Notes: a model not told the origin generated them from the sequence alone. A stretch of 64,000 nucleotides of DNA from an uncultured Vampirovibrio sp. (GCA_910577635.1 CAJTNR010000011.1:1-64000); one strand, 5' to 3'. Numbered from the stretch's first letter, positions 16,351-25,406 are shown. Numbers and translations are program-made.

Positions 16351-17388
16351 TTAATTTTTAAGCAACACTTTTATCGCACTGCCCTCTTTATGAAGTTCAA
16401 TAGCCCGTTTAGCATATTTCATATCCAAAGTTTTAGTTATCAGTTTATCAACCTCAATAACTCCTTTAGCAATTAAATCGAGTGATTCTCTAAAGTATTT
16501 GGGGGTGTGATGAAAAGAACTTATAATTTTTACTTCGTCATAATGAAGTCTTTTTGTATCAATATTGACAGAAGTTCCAGACGCGCATCCTCCAAAAAAG
16601 TGCACATAGCCGCCTTTTCGAACTAAAGAAAACATCTTTTCCCACATCTGGGGCAATCCGACACATTCAATTGCAACATCCAGTCCTTTTCTTTCTTTAG
16701 TATAATCAAGAATAAAATCCGTTGGATCAGGATATTTTTTTAAATCAATAACTACATCTGCTCCTGAGAATTCTTTTGCAAGACGCAATTTTAGAGGATT
16801 CCTGCCCAATGCAATAACTCTTGCTCCTTTAAGTTTAGCCAATCTTGCAAACATTAAACCAATCGGTCCAATTCCCATTATTCCTACTGTATCCCCTTTT
16901 TCAATAGGAGTTTTTGCAATCCCGTGGACAACATTAGATAGGGGTTCACAAAAAGCAGCGCTTTGAAAACTAAGGTTTTTAGGAATTATAAGAGTATTTT
17001 TTTCAACAATTCTTCTTGGAATGACAATAAACTGAGCATATGCTCCGTTTAACAATTCTAAATTCTCACAAAGCTCAAAATCCCCTCTTTTGCAGTAAAA
17101 ACACTCCCCGCAAGGAGCAGAATTAGCACAAACCACTCTTTGACCTACTTCGAAGTTTGTAACTTTATCATCCTTTTTATATATTGTTCCTGAAAACTCA
17201 TGGCCAAAACCTGAAGGTACCTTTTTAATTAGAACAGGATGTCCTCTTTTATAAGTTTTAACATCAGTTCCGCAGGTGAGAGCTGCTTCGACTTTAACTA
17301 GAATTTCCCCTTCTTTAAGTTCTGGAATCTTCACTTCTTCATATCTAATATCCAAGGGGGCATAAAAACGCACAGCTTTCATTTTCAT
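16351..17388 (-). CDS. Zinc-dependent medium-chain dehydrogenase (sorbitol/threonine dehydrogenase type)
   Basis: A 345-residue MDR-family oxidoreductase that would oxidise an alcohol with NAD(P)+. Catalytic zinc ligands are visible in LTCGTD and GHEFSG, and the structural-zinc lobe is CGECFYCKRGDFELC. The Rossmann motif is GIMGIGPIGLMFARL. The start overlaps the end of the upstream paralogous dehydrogenase gene by 4 bp, so the two form an operon. The substrate cannot be read from sequence; threonine, sorbitol or another polyol are the usual options. Confidence 0.85.
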   Translation of the reverse strand: MKMKAVRFYAPLDIRYEEVKIPELKEGEILVKVEAALTCGTDVKTYKRGHPVLIKKVPSGFGHEFSGTIYKKDDKVTNFEVGQRVVCANSAPCGECFYCKRGDFELCENLELLNGAYAQFIVIPRRIVEKNTLIIPKNLSFQSAAFCEPLSNVVHGIAKTPIEKGDTVGIMGIGPIGLMFARLAKLKGARVIALGRNPLKLRLAKEFSGADVVIDLKKYPDPTDFILDYTKERKGLDVAIECVGLPQMWEKMFSLVRKGGYVHFFGGCASGTSVNIDTKRLHYDEVKIISSFHHTPKYFRESLDLIAKGVIEVDKLITKTLDMKYAKRAIELHKEGSAIKVLLKN

Positions 17389-18359
17389 ATTTTTACATAC
17401 ACCTTAAACACTCTGTTATTTAAACTATCATCAATCGCACAAGCTAAATTGTCAAGACTGTAATAAGTGCTTATGGATGCAACATCCACTTTTTTTGAGT
17501 TCAATAGCTCGCTTGATAACTTGATATCCTCAATTGAAGGAGAATAACTTGCAATAATTGATAGTTCCCGATAATAAATTTCATTATTAAAAAACCCTGT
17601 GTTATCATCTTCAACAGAGGAAAAAACAATTATTTTCCCTCCATCAATTACTGATTCAAGCGCTCCTTGAATAGCTTTAGTAGAACCTGCGCATAAAAAA
17701 ACAGTGTCGTACTTTCTGTTTTTGTCATAATTGAATCCGTGCTTATGTGCTTCATCCATCCTTTGTTTGGATATATCAAATCCAAAAGCTTGAACATTAA
17801 AGGCTTTTAGGCTTTTTAGCATAAGAAGTCCGATTGAACCTAATCCAATAACCAAAGCACTGTATTTTGAGTTATCAGCTTCAATTGAAAACCCGGCTCT
17901 TCGAACCGCTCTTATAGTACAGCTTAAAGGCTCTAAAAAAGCCATTTCATCTTCTTTTAACGCTGTATTCATCTTATAAACAGTATATTGTAGATGATTT
18001 TTATCGATTTTTATATATTCGCTAAATCCATTAGGGTAAATATTAGAATTTTTAAAAGTCCGGCACATTGAATATGAGCCGTTTTTGCAAAAATCGCAGT
18101 TAAAACAAGGGTAATGGTGAGTTAAAGAGACAATATCTCCTATTTTGAATTTATCCTCAAAAACATTAATTTGCTCAATAACTCCAACCACTTCATGCCC
18201 TAAAACAGCATTTTTATCCTTATGCTTAATTTTAATTAGATCTGATCCGCACAAACCGCATCCTAAAACCTTGATTATCGCTCCTTTAGTATTAAGGAAC
18301 GGCTTTTGGGTTTCTATTATAGAAATTTTATTACCATCGAATTTTGCACTTTTCATCAT
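17385..18359 (-). CDS. Zinc-dependent medium-chain dehydrogenase, second copy
   Basis: A 324-residue MDR dehydrogenase with LGCGLCGSD and LGHEVVG (catalytic zinc), CFNCDFCKNGSYSMC (structural zinc) and a Rossmann fold at VIGLGSIGLLMLKS. It is diverged from, and somewhat shorter than, its downstream partner, to which it is translationally coupled by a 4-bp overlap. A two-step oxidation/reduction, or a heteromer, is possible. It is divergent from the glycolate/lactate oxidase-type Fe-S gene with only 25 bp between the starts, so the two promoters overlap. Confidence 0.85.
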   Translation of the reverse strand: MMKSAKFDGNKISIIETQKPFLNTKGAIIKVLGCGLCGSDLIKIKHKDKNAVLGHEVVGVIEQINVFEDKFKIGDIVSLTHHYPCFNCDFCKNGSYSMCRTFKNSNIYPNGFSEYIKIDKNHLQYTVYKMNTALKEDEMAFLEPLSCTIRAVRRAGFSIEADNSKYSALVIGLGSIGLLMLKSLKAFNVQAFGFDISKQRMDEAHKHGFNYDKNRKYDTVFLCAGSTKAIQGALESVIDGGKIIVFSSVEDDNTGFFNNEIYYRELSIIASYSPSIEDIKLSSELLNSKKVDVASISTYYSLDNLACAIDDSLNNRVFKVYVKI

Positions 18360-18384
18360 TTTAAATTATACTATAAATATAGCT

Positions 18385-19410
18385 ATGATTGAAAAAGAAA
18401 TAAAAAATAATATCGACAAATGCTCAAGATGCGCCCTTTGTCTTCAAAACTGTCCTGTTTATAATATTACAAAAGACGATAACAACACAGCCAGAGGTTT
18501 GATTTGTAAACTCACAGCTTATTATAAAAAAATTCTTAATAAAAAAGAAATAAGGAAGGATTTAAAGGTTTGTCTTTATTGCACAAAATGCGAACAAAAC
18601 TGTCCTTCAAAGGTTGAAACAACAAAGGTTTTTGCTTATAAAAACGCTGAATTATACCCTTCTAAGTTCAGCCAGAGGCTTTTTTTAGCTGCTAAGCTTC
18701 TTCCTATTAAAATTCTTTATTTTATTAATTTCTTTAAAAAACACGCAAAATTCACTCCCAATAGTGAAATTGTATACTTTAAAGGGTGTGTAGCAAAATC
18801 CCAGCATAAAATTACTTTTTTGGATAAACTATTCAAAAACCTTAATGTTTCTTGCTGCGGATTGCCATATCTAGCTGGCGGCGATCTTAAAAATTATGAA
18901 AAAGTTAAAAGAAAAAATATTCAGCTTCTAAAACGAGCTAATCTTGTGCTTTTTGACTGTGCAAGCTGCAAAAGCACGGTTGAATCGTATTATTTTCAAA
19001 AAGAAAAACTTGTTTTTTTTAGTGAATTTTTTAAAAAGAAAAAATACAAAATTAAAGAGAATTCAAGATATAAAAATAAAACAATAACTTTCCATAAGCC
19101 CTGCCATATGTCTCAATCCGACTTTTTGGCAATTGAGCAATTTTTGCAATCAATTAAAGGAATAAACTATGTTCCTTGTGATTCTAATAGCTGCTGCGGG
19201 TTCGGAGGGAGTTATTTTTTGTTTCATCCTGTAATAAGCGCTAAAATTGCACAAAAAAAGGCAGAATTAATCAAAAAAACAAACTGCGATTTAATCTTAA
19301 GTGCTTGCCCCAGCTGTGTTTTAGGGTTAAGATTTTCGCAGTTGTTTTACAAAGGTTTTAAAAAGACTCTTGAACTAAGAGATTTTATCGATAAAGAATT
19401 AACTCTTTAG
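18385..19410 (+). CDS. GlcF/LutA-type iron-sulfur oxidoreductase subunit
   Basis: I start at ATG 18385 (341 aa); the longer upstream frame is antisense to the dehydrogenase. Two [4Fe-4S] ferredoxin motifs come first, CSRCALCLQNCP and CLYCTKCEQNCP. Two CCG-domain blocks follow, CCGLPYLAGG and CHMSQ ... CCGFGGSYF, which bind a further Fe-S cluster. This is the architecture of the glycolate/D-lactate dehydrogenase Fe-S subunit that passes electrons from a GlcD flavoprotein to the quinone pool. A GlcD-type gene is 3 kb downstream on the same strand, an unusually split arrangement. Confidence 0.85.
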   Translation: MIEKEIKNNIDKCSRCALCLQNCPVYNITKDDNNTARGLICKLTAYYKKILNKKEIRKDLKVCLYCTKCEQNCPSKVETTKVFAYKNAELYPSKFSQRLFLAAKLLPIKILYFINFFKKHAKFTPNSEIVYFKGCVAKSQHKITFLDKLFKNLNVSCCGLPYLAGGDLKNYEKVKRKNIQLLKRANLVLFDCASCKSTVESYYFQKEKLVFFSEFFKKKKYKIKENSRYKNKTITFHKPCHMSQSDFLAIEQFLQSIKGINYVPCDSNSCCGFGGSYFLFHPVISAKIAQKKAELIKKTNCDLILSACPSCVLGLRFSQLFYKGFKKTLELRDFIDKELTL

Positions 19411-19779
19411 CTATTTTTTATCGACAACTTTAATCAAATGCCAGCCAAATTGAGTCTTTACTGGTCCTACAACCGTATTTTTATCAGCATCAAAAGCGGC
19501 TTGTTCGAATTCTTTTACCATCATATTGCGTCCAAAGTACCCCAAATCTCCTCCGGAAGCCTTAGAAGGACACTTTGAATAGTCTTTTGCTGCTTGTTCA
19601 AAAGTAATTGAGCCATTGTCAATTTTACTTTTAATATCCTGCGCTTCTTTTTGAGTTTCAACAAGAATATGGCTTGCCTTAACCTGGGTAATATCGTTGT
19701 TCATTTTCGCTCCTATCTTTGTAGTTCCTATAAAAACAATTCCTATAACAAGGACAAATAATAATAAAAATTTTTTCAT
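19411..19779 (-). CDS. Parvulin-type peptidyl-prolyl isomerase (PpiC), exported
   Basis: A 122-residue protein with an N-terminal hydrophobic export signal or anchor (KKFLLLFVLVIGIVFIG), then one complete parvulin domain. Hallmarks are VKASHILVETQKEAQDI, then SKASGGDLGYFGR, then FGWHLIKV. It would catalyse cis-trans isomerisation of X-Pro bonds during folding of exported proteins. Its stop codon is immediately next to that of the convergent Fe-S subunit gene. Confidence 0.92.
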   Translation of the reverse strand: MKKFLLLFVLVIGIVFIGTTKIGAKMNNDITQVKASHILVETQKEAQDIKSKIDNGSITFEQAAKDYSKCPSKASGGDLGYFGRNMMVKEFEQAAFDADKNTVVGPVKTQFGWHLIKVVDKK

Positions 19780-19817
19780 ATGTAAACTCCTTTTTTTATC
19801 ATTCTACCACAAAAATG

Positions 19818-19826
19818 TGTTATAAT
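19818..19826 (+). promoter_or_regulatory. Extended -10 promoter of the small RNA
   Basis: TGTTATAAT is an extended -10 (TGnTATAAT) whose expected start point, about seven bases downstream, coincides with the first base of the long closing stem of the RNA. The -35 is weak. Confidence 0.65.
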
Positions 19827-19832
19827 AAAATT

Positions 19833-20011
19833 AGCATCATATGAGTTTGCAATTTTGTTCCTACATTATATTAAACAGGGTTCGCTAACTCAAAGGTGAT
19901 TGAAGTATACCTTGGCGTTTAATTAACGTTTTATTAAAGGAAATGGATTCACCATTGGCGCTTACCCACCTGGTCGTTCGGTCAGGAAACAAAATTGCTC
20001 ATATGATTGCC
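19833..20011 (+). ncRNA. ssrS: Probable 6S RNA
   Basis: A ~180-nt intergenic transcript predicted from an extended -10 promoter to an intrinsic terminator. Its ends pair over some 22 bp (ATCATATGAG ... CAATTTTGTTCC with GGAAACAAAATTGCTCATATGAT). Further inner stems (CAGGGT with ACCC..CTG, GGTGA with TCACC) make a rod with a large internal asymmetric loop, the 6S shape that mimics an open promoter and sequesters sigma-70 RNA polymerase. There is no SRP, tmRNA or RNase P signature. Identification rests on size, architecture and isolation. Confidence 0.65.
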
Positions 20012-20046
20012 TAAAACCAGCTTTTTAGCTGGTTTTAGTTTTTATT
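20011..20046 (+). terminator. Intrinsic terminator of the 6S-like RNA
   Basis: CTAAAACCAGC and GCTGGTTTTAG form a perfect 11-bp stem with a 6-nt loop, followed by a T-rich tract. Confidence 0.9.
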
Positions 20047-20067
20047 TTTAATTGTATAATTTTTCTT

Positions 20068-21345
20068 ATGAAAAAGATTCTTGTATTATTAGTCTTTTTA
20101 TTGCTTAATGCACACGGTATTGTTGAAGATAGGTCAATAAGTCTTCAAGATGCAATTAATCTAGCACTTAGCACCAATCCTCAAATTAGAATTTCTATAC
20201 TTGATGTTGAAATATCAAAAAACGATATAAAAACTGCATCAAAACTTCAAAACCCATCAATCGGGACTTTTCATAATATTGGATCAACTGCAACAGGAAA
20301 CCCTCAGCAAATTGGGGTTGACTATACAATTGAACTATTAAAAAGAGGAAAAAGAAAAAAACAAGCACAATCTAAAGTTTTATCGAATATCGATAATCAT
20401 AAATATCAAGAGCAAATGCTGATTTTAGAGGTTAAAAAGGCATATATTAACCTGCTTTTGAAAAAAACCAACTTAAGAATTGTACAAGAACAGAAGGAAT
20501 TATCCAAAGAACTTCTAAATACGATTAATAGCGAAGTTGATAAAGGTATAATTCCTAAAACAGAAGCAATTCAAGCAAAAATTGACTACAACAGAAACTT
20601 AATGTATGCAAGAATTGCAAAAAGCGAGGTAATATACGCACAGAACGCTTTCAACACAATTCTTAATTCAAGTGATATTAACTATGATACTAAAGAGGAT
20701 TTTTTGACCGATAATTACCAAAAGCTATTAACAATTAATCCTAAACAAGAGCTTTCTTTTGAAAAAATTAAAAACTATACCCTTTCTAATAGGTACGACC
20801 TAAAAGCCTTAAAACAAGAAGTTGAAACATCAAAACTTAACTTAGAAACAACAAAAAGCTCCTTAATCCCTGATATTGAACTTCAAGGGGGCTATGGGTA
20901 CTTAACCAAAGGGATTTCAGATACAAATACCTATACCCAGGGAGCTTATGCCGGGGTTAATATTACAAATATTCCTTTGTTTTATAACTACAAACCTGAA
21001 ATTAACAATGCAAAGTATGAAATTGAAAAAGCGCAGCTAAGATACAAAGATTTAGAAATTGATATTATAAGAAATATTACAGATGCATATGAAAAGTATA
21101 CAATTGCAAAAAACAACCTTAATTTCTACAACGAAGAACTTCTGCCTAATTCAAAAGAGCTTTTGGAAACTTCTAAAAAAAGTTTAGATAGAAAAGAAAT
21201 TGACCTTACAAGCTTTTTAGTTTCAAAAAAACTTTATCTTGAACTTATCTTAGGCTACAATGAAACCCTAGGGGAGTATTACACAAGCTATGCCGAACTT
21301 TTAGGCACAATGTGCGCTTGGGATTTAGAAGTTGAAAATATATAG
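20068..21345 (+). CDS. TolC-family outer-membrane factor
   Basis: A 425-residue outer-membrane efflux channel subunit. It has a signal peptide (KKILVLLVFLLLNAHG), then the OEP pattern ISLQDAINLALSTNPQIRIS at the start of each of two internally repeated halves with long coiled coils. It resembles CusC/CzcC-like channels. Trimers would span the outer membrane and periplasm and dock to an inner-membrane pump. No periplasmic adaptor or inner-membrane pump gene is adjacent, so it may serve pumps encoded elsewhere. Its presence shows a diderm envelope. Confidence 0.88.
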   Translation: MKKILVLLVFLLLNAHGIVEDRSISLQDAINLALSTNPQIRISILDVEISKNDIKTASKLQNPSIGTFHNIGSTATGNPQQIGVDYTIELLKRGKRKKQAQSKVLSNIDNHKYQEQMLILEVKKAYINLLLKKTNLRIVQEQKELSKELLNTINSEVDKGIIPKTEAIQAKIDYNRNLMYARIAKSEVIYAQNAFNTILNSSDINYDTKEDFLTDNYQKLLTINPKQELSFEKIKNYTLSNRYDLKALKQEVETSKLNLETTKSSLIPDIELQGGYGYLTKGISDTNTYTQGAYAGVNITNIPLFYNYKPEINNAKYEIEKAQLRYKDLEIDIIRNITDAYEKYTIAKNNLNFYNEELLPNSKELLETSKKSLDRKEIDLTSFLVSKKLYLELILGYNETLGEYYTSYAELLGTMCAWDLEVENI

Positions 21346-21380
21346 CTTGCAGCTTAGTTCTTTTTGGCAATGTCAAATTT

Positions 21381-21405
21381 AATAGATTATTTCAAAATAG
21401 ATTAT
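21381..21405 (+). promoter_or_regulatory. Direct repeat ahead of hsp20
   Basis: AATAGATTAT occurs at 21381-21390 and 21396-21405 (15-bp period), and the second copy runs into an imperfect inverted copy (ATCTATT). This is a possible heat-shock regulator site. A strong SD (GAAAGGAG) follows. Confidence 0.35.
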
Positions 21406-21427
21406 CTATTATTGAAAGGAGATTATA

Positions 21428-21892
21428 ATGAGATTTAGCATTATCAAAAGAGAACCTTCATATTTTTTTGAAAATATCCATGAAGATTTAAACCGATTCT
21501 TAAAAGACACCTTTGGAGATGTTGACTATATTGACAAAACAAACGCGCCAATTCTAAAGGCCTTTCGTCCTGCTATTGAAGTTAAAGAAAAAAAAGACGA
21601 ATATAGAATAAAAGTTGAACTTCCAAATGTTGATAAAGATGATATAGATGTAGAACTTAAAGACAATTTATTGTCAATTAAAGCAGAATCCAAATTTGAA
21701 GAATGCAAAGAAGAAGAAAACATTAGAACTTCTGAGTTTAGATATGGTAAATTCCAAAGAATTATCCCGCTAGAGCGTGAAATTGATCCTGACAGTGCAA
21801 AAAGCGAATTTAAAAACGGGGTTTTATACATTAATCTTCCCAAGATTCACGAGGATAAAAAAGAAGATATTAAAAAATTAAAGATAGACTAA
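21428..21892 (+). CDS. Small heat-shock protein, Hsp20/alpha-crystallin family
   Basis: A 154-residue ATP-independent holdase chaperone. The alpha-crystallin domain spans about residues 48-140: FRPAIEVKEKKDEYRIKVEL at the start, LPNVDKDDIDVELKDNLLSI in the middle, and the conserved FKNGVLYINLPK near the end (the A-x-x-x-x-GVL motif, with F in place of A). A short basic C-terminal tail follows. It binds unfolding proteins in the cytoplasm as an oligomer. It is monocistronic, between an upstream repeat region and a bidirectional terminator. Confidence 0.95.
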   Translation: MRFSIIKREPSYFFENIHEDLNRFLKDTFGDVDYIDKTNAPILKAFRPAIEVKEKKDEYRIKVELPNVDKDDIDVELKDNLLSIKAESKFEECKEEENIRTSEFRYGKFQRIIPLEREIDPDSAKSEFKNGVLYINLPKIHEDKKEDIKKLKID

Positions 21893-21932
21893 TTCTGCCT
21901 TTCTTTTGATATTTCAATTTTCTTAGTCTTAT

Positions 21933-21966
21933 AAAACCACTTAGTAATTAAATAAGTGGTTTTATT
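21933..21966. terminator. Bidirectional terminator between hsp20 and a secreted-protein gene
   Basis: AAAACCACTTA (21933-21943) and TAAGTGGTTTT (21953-21963) pair perfectly. T-runs flank both sides, and the stem overlaps the stop codon of the minus-strand gene. Confidence 0.85.
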
Positions 21967-22267
21967 TTTGTTGAGACTTGAAGCCTTTGCTTTTAAAACC
22001 CTTTGGCTCTGGGCTTTTTGGTTCAACTTTTTTTATTCTGTCAAAACTAGGTTGATCAGCTGGAAGCAAACTTTTTTGATTTTTGTACATTTCATCTAAA
22101 TTCTTTTTAGTTTCGATAAAAACTTGTTCTTGCTGAGCTGGAGTTAAGTTAAACTGTTTAATAACTTCCTTAATTTCACCATCTGAAGGCTGGTGAGGTA
22201 AATCAATATCATAAGAAGCATAAACCATTGAACAGGATAGGATAAATAGGCAAAAAATCTTTTTCAT
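21962..22267 (-). CDS. Small secreted protein with LTxxQ-like motif, 101 aa
   Basis: The signal peptide (KKIFCLFILSCSMVYAS) is followed by a helical mature part containing FNLTPAQQEQVFIETKK, reminiscent of the LTxxQ motif of the Spy/CpxP periplasmic chaperone-like proteins. The C-terminus is a Lys/Pro/Gly-rich repeat (PKGFKSKGFKS). Exported, function unknown; the Spy similarity is weak because only one motif is present. Good SD (AAGGAG). Confidence 0.65.
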   Translation of the reverse strand: MKKIFCLFILSCSMVYASYDIDLPHQPSDGEIKEVIKQFNLTPAQQEQVFIETKKNLDEMYKNQKSLLPADQPSFDRIKKVEPKSPEPKGFKSKGFKSQQK

Positions 22268-22323
22268 AAAAAATTCTCCTTATATTTATATTATAATAAA
22301 ATTTTTTATTATAGAATAGAATC

Positions 22324-23700
22324 ATGACCAAAGATTTTTTAAAAGAATTGAAAAAAATTTGTCCTAAAGGATTCATTGATAAAAAAGAAGAACTTCTTGT
22401 TTATTCTTTTGATACTTCGCAAAACGAAGAAGTTATAATCCTTCCTTTGGCTGTTGTTTTTCCAACAAACACAGATCAAATATCACAAATTGTAAAAATA
22501 GCTGCTAAATACGGGGTTTCAATTGTTCCAAGACTAAAAGGCACAAACCATTGCGGAGCTACGAGACCAACAGATAACTCAATTGTTGTTAATTTTTCTA
22601 AAATGGATAAAATTATAAACATCGATAAAGAAAACTTAATAGCAGAAGTTGAACCCGGGGTTGTAATAGGGGATTTAAACAAAGAACTGGATAAACAAGG
22701 GCTTTTTTTTGCAGTTGACCCTTCTAATCTTGCAGTTTCTACAATCGGCGGTGCAATTGCACTTTGTTCAGGAGGTCCAAGGACCTACAAATATGGAAAC
22801 GCTAAAGACTGGATTATTAATTTAACTGTAGTTTTAGCAGACGGATCAATTGTTGAAACAGGCAAAAACATTGCAAAAAACGTTACAGGATACAACTTAA
22901 CCTCACTATTTGTAGGCTCTGAAGGAACTTTAGGATTAATTAGCAAAGCAACTTTAAAGTTGATTCCTAAGCCTTCTTATAGGCTTCTTACTCTTTGTTA
23001 TTTTGATTCTATAAAACAAGCTGCACTTGCAGCGACTAATATAATAAACTCAGGATTAGTTCCAAGCGTGCTCGATTTAATCGATAAAACGACAATTGAA
23101 ACGATTGAAAAGTTTCATCCCTGCAATTTATTAACAGAATTTGATGCAGCGCTGTTAATTGAATTGGATGGATTTTTCGAATGTGTTAATATTGAAAATA
23201 AAATTCTTTCTAAAATTCTTCAAGAATCTGATTCTAAAAAAATTATCCAGGCAAAAAATGAAAAAGAAAACGAGGATATATGGCTCGCAAGAAGAAGTGC
23301 TTTTAGCGCTCTAGCGCAGTTAAAACCCTCCGTTGTAACAGAAGATATCGTTGTTCCTAAATCAAAAATTGTTGAAACTGTTGAGTTTATTCAAAAGTTA
23401 GGAAAAAAATATAATATTATAACAGCAGCAATGGGTCATATCGGAGATGGGAACATTCATCCTAATTTTGCTCTTGATTTTAATGATCCAATTGAAGCTG
23501 AAAACTTTGAAAAATTAAAAGACGAACTTTTTAACTATGCAATTAAACAAGAGGGGACCTTATCAGCAGAACACGGAATTGGTCTTGCTAAAAAGAAGTA
23601 TTTAGCACTTGCAGTTGATAAAAACGCACTTGAGTTAATGCAAAAAATCAAAATTTTATTAGATAAAAACAATATTTTCAATCCAAAAAAAAGCTTATGA
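22324..23700 (+). CDS. GlcD-type FAD-linked oxidase (glycolate/D-lactate dehydrogenase)
   Basis: A 458-residue flavoprotein of the FAD-binding type 4 (VAO/PCMH) family. FAD-binding residues lie in VPRLKGTNHCG, STIGGAIALCSGG, and NVTGYNLTSLFVGSEGTLGL. The C-terminal FAD oxidase cap carries the substrate-site block MGHIGDGNIHPN and ends with EHGIGLAKKKYL. It would oxidise an alpha-hydroxy acid and pass electrons to the Fe-S subunit; a matching GlcF-like gene lies at 18.4 kb. The stop overlaps the start of the MATE gene (ATGA), so they are co-translated. Confidence 0.88.
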   Translation: MTKDFLKELKKICPKGFIDKKEELLVYSFDTSQNEEVIILPLAVVFPTNTDQISQIVKIAAKYGVSIVPRLKGTNHCGATRPTDNSIVVNFSKMDKIINIDKENLIAEVEPGVVIGDLNKELDKQGLFFAVDPSNLAVSTIGGAIALCSGGPRTYKYGNAKDWIINLTVVLADGSIVETGKNIAKNVTGYNLTSLFVGSEGTLGLISKATLKLIPKPSYRLLTLCYFDSIKQAALAATNIINSGLVPSVLDLIDKTTIETIEKFHPCNLLTEFDAALLIELDGFFECVNIENKILSKILQESDSKKIIQAKNEKENEDIWLARRSAFSALAQLKPSVVTEDIVVPKSKIVETVEFIQKLGKKYNIITAAMGHIGDGNIHPNFALDFNDPIEAENFEKLKDELFNYAIKQEGTLSAEHGIGLAKKKYLALAVDKNALELMQKIKILLDKNNIFNPKKSL

Positions 23701-25022
23701 TTAAAGAATATAAAAGAATTATTATTGATTTAATAACCCTTTCTATGCCGATTCTAGCAGGGAATTTGTCGCAAATTCTAATAGGTTTTACAGACACTAT
23801 TATAGCAGGACACTACTCTACTTTGGCTCTTGGGGCAATTAGTGTTGCAAGTGCTATTGTTATGACAACAATAATAGGAGGAATAGGTCTTGTTCTTGGA
23901 GTAAGCCCTACAATTGCAAACTTAAGAGGACAAAACACCCCTTGCAAAAGATATTTTAAACTTACAATTCTTTTTTCACTTATTGTTTCAATTCCTTTTT
24001 TCATAATACTAAGAATAATCCTATTTAACCTTGACTACATAGGTCTTAGTCCGGATTTGATTGAACCTAGCAAACAATACATTGATATTTGTTCCTATAG
24101 TATTTTCCCAAGTATTGTTTTTGTTGCAATTAAAGAATTTTTGCAGGCATATGAAAAAGTTGTATTTACCAACTTTCTTATGTTCTTAATGGTAATATTA
24201 AACCTTATATTAAACTATGTTCTAACTTTTGGCTATGATTTTTCTATTTTTTCAATTCCTTCTTTAGGAATTGTGGGTCTGTCTATAGCAACGCTTCTTA
24301 CTAAAACTTTAGTTGCAGTTTTTTTATTGTTGTATTGCATTCCTTTGTTTAAAAAACCCTTTATCAACTGCACAAGCTATATTAAAGACTTAATTAAGGT
24401 CGGCTGTCCGATTTCCTGTGCAATTTTTTTCGAGTTTTTGGGTTTTAACTTAACCGCAGTGTTAATTGGTAAGTTCAGCTCTTTATTTGCTGCTGTTCAT
24501 AATATCATTCTTTGTATTGGAAACTTTACTTTTATGATAGTCCTATCAATATCAAATGCTGCATCAATTAAAATTGGGTATTATAACGGAAAGAAAGATA
24601 TTAACAATATTAGAAAGTATTCTATTGCTAACTGGATTATAACTTTGGTTATTTGTCTTGTTTCCTTTATTCTACTTGGGACACAATCAGGTTTTATCCT
24701 CTCAATTTTTTCTAAAGATACTTTAGTTATTAGTTTATCGAAAAAAATTCTAAAATTTGCAATAGCATTTTTATTCTTCGATGGAATCCAGGCAGCAAGT
24801 GTCGGAATATTGAAAGGCTTAAAGGATACTAAGATAATTGCTAAAGCAATGGTATGCGCTTATGCTGTAATTGCAATTCCTGTCGGATGCTATCTTGCAT
24901 ACTATAAAGGGTTGATTCTTGAAGGTTTTTGGTCAGGTTTAGTTCTGGCGCTATTTTTTGCAGCCATAATTACAACAACAAGAGCAGTAAAAAACCTTGA
25001 AAAAATTAAAAAAACATTATAG
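23697..25022 (+). CDS. MATE-family efflux transporter
   Basis: A 441-residue inner-membrane protein with about 12 hydrophobic segments in two homologous halves (LSMPILAGNLSQILIGFTDT and VGCPISCAIFFEFLGFNLTA begin them), as in NorM/DinF transporters. These export cationic drugs or metabolites in exchange for Na+ or H+. It is translationally coupled to the GlcD-type gene, an odd pairing that might link export to organic-acid oxidation, though it may only be operon packing. Confidence 0.9.
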   Translation: MIKEYKRIIIDLITLSMPILAGNLSQILIGFTDTIIAGHYSTLALGAISVASAIVMTTIIGGIGLVLGVSPTIANLRGQNTPCKRYFKLTILFSLIVSIPFFIILRIILFNLDYIGLSPDLIEPSKQYIDICSYSIFPSIVFVAIKEFLQAYEKVVFTNFLMFLMVILNLILNYVLTFGYDFSIFSIPSLGIVGLSIATLLTKTLVAVFLLLYCIPLFKKPFINCTSYIKDLIKVGCPISCAIFFEFLGFNLTAVLIGKFSSLFAAVHNIILCIGNFTFMIVLSISNAASIKIGYYNGKKDINNIRKYSIANWIITLVICLVSFILLGTQSGFILSIFSKDTLVISLSKKILKFAIAFLFFDGIQAASVGILKGLKDTKIIAKAMVCAYAVIAIPVGCYLAYYKGLILEGFWSGLVLALFFAAIITTTRAVKNLEKIKKTL

Positions 25023-25055
25023 AATATAATTTATAATAATAAGGAGAATTCTACA

Positions 25056-25385
25056 ATGAAAAAAACACTTATTCTATTAACCGCACTTTTGTTTACAACC
25101 TTTTCAGTTCAAGCTGCTTCAACTTATACAAACAATTTAAAAAATGCTGTTAAACAAGATATTCAAAATGCTAAAAAGGCAAATGATGAAGCAAATAAAT
25201 CTGCTGCTAAAGCTAGAAAAGATCAAAAAATTAAAGAAATTGATTCTAAACTTACAGAACTAAACAAAGAAAAAGAAACCATTCAAAAACAAAAGGATAT
25301 TACAGAAACCCAAAGAACTCTGCAATTAAACTCAGTTAACCGCCAGATTGATTTCTATACAAAACAAAAAAAGGCACTTCAATAA
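25056..25385 (+). CDS. Small periplasmic coiled-coil protein, 109 aa
   Basis: The signal peptide (KKTLILLTALLFTTFSVQAA) is cleaved after about residue 20. The mature part is one long Lys/Glu/Gln-rich coiled coil (NKSAAKARKDQKIKEIDSKL and onward) with no other domain. It has a strong SD (AAGGAG). It lies 21 bp ahead of clpP and may share its transcript. Function unknown. Confidence 0.7.
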   Translation: MKKTLILLTALLFTTFSVQAASTYTNNLKNAVKQDIQNAKKANDEANKSAAKARKDQKIKEIDSKLTELNKEKETIQKQKDITETQRTLQLNSVNRQIDFYTKQKKALQ

Positions 25386-25406
25386 AACAAATAAAAAGGA
25401 AAAACT

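Noticed and set aside
21361..21427. FourU-type RNA thermometer upstream of hsp20
   Set aside because: A U-rich stretch could pair with the SD through several G-U pairs, but the pairing is weak and the direct repeats there explain the sequence at least as well.
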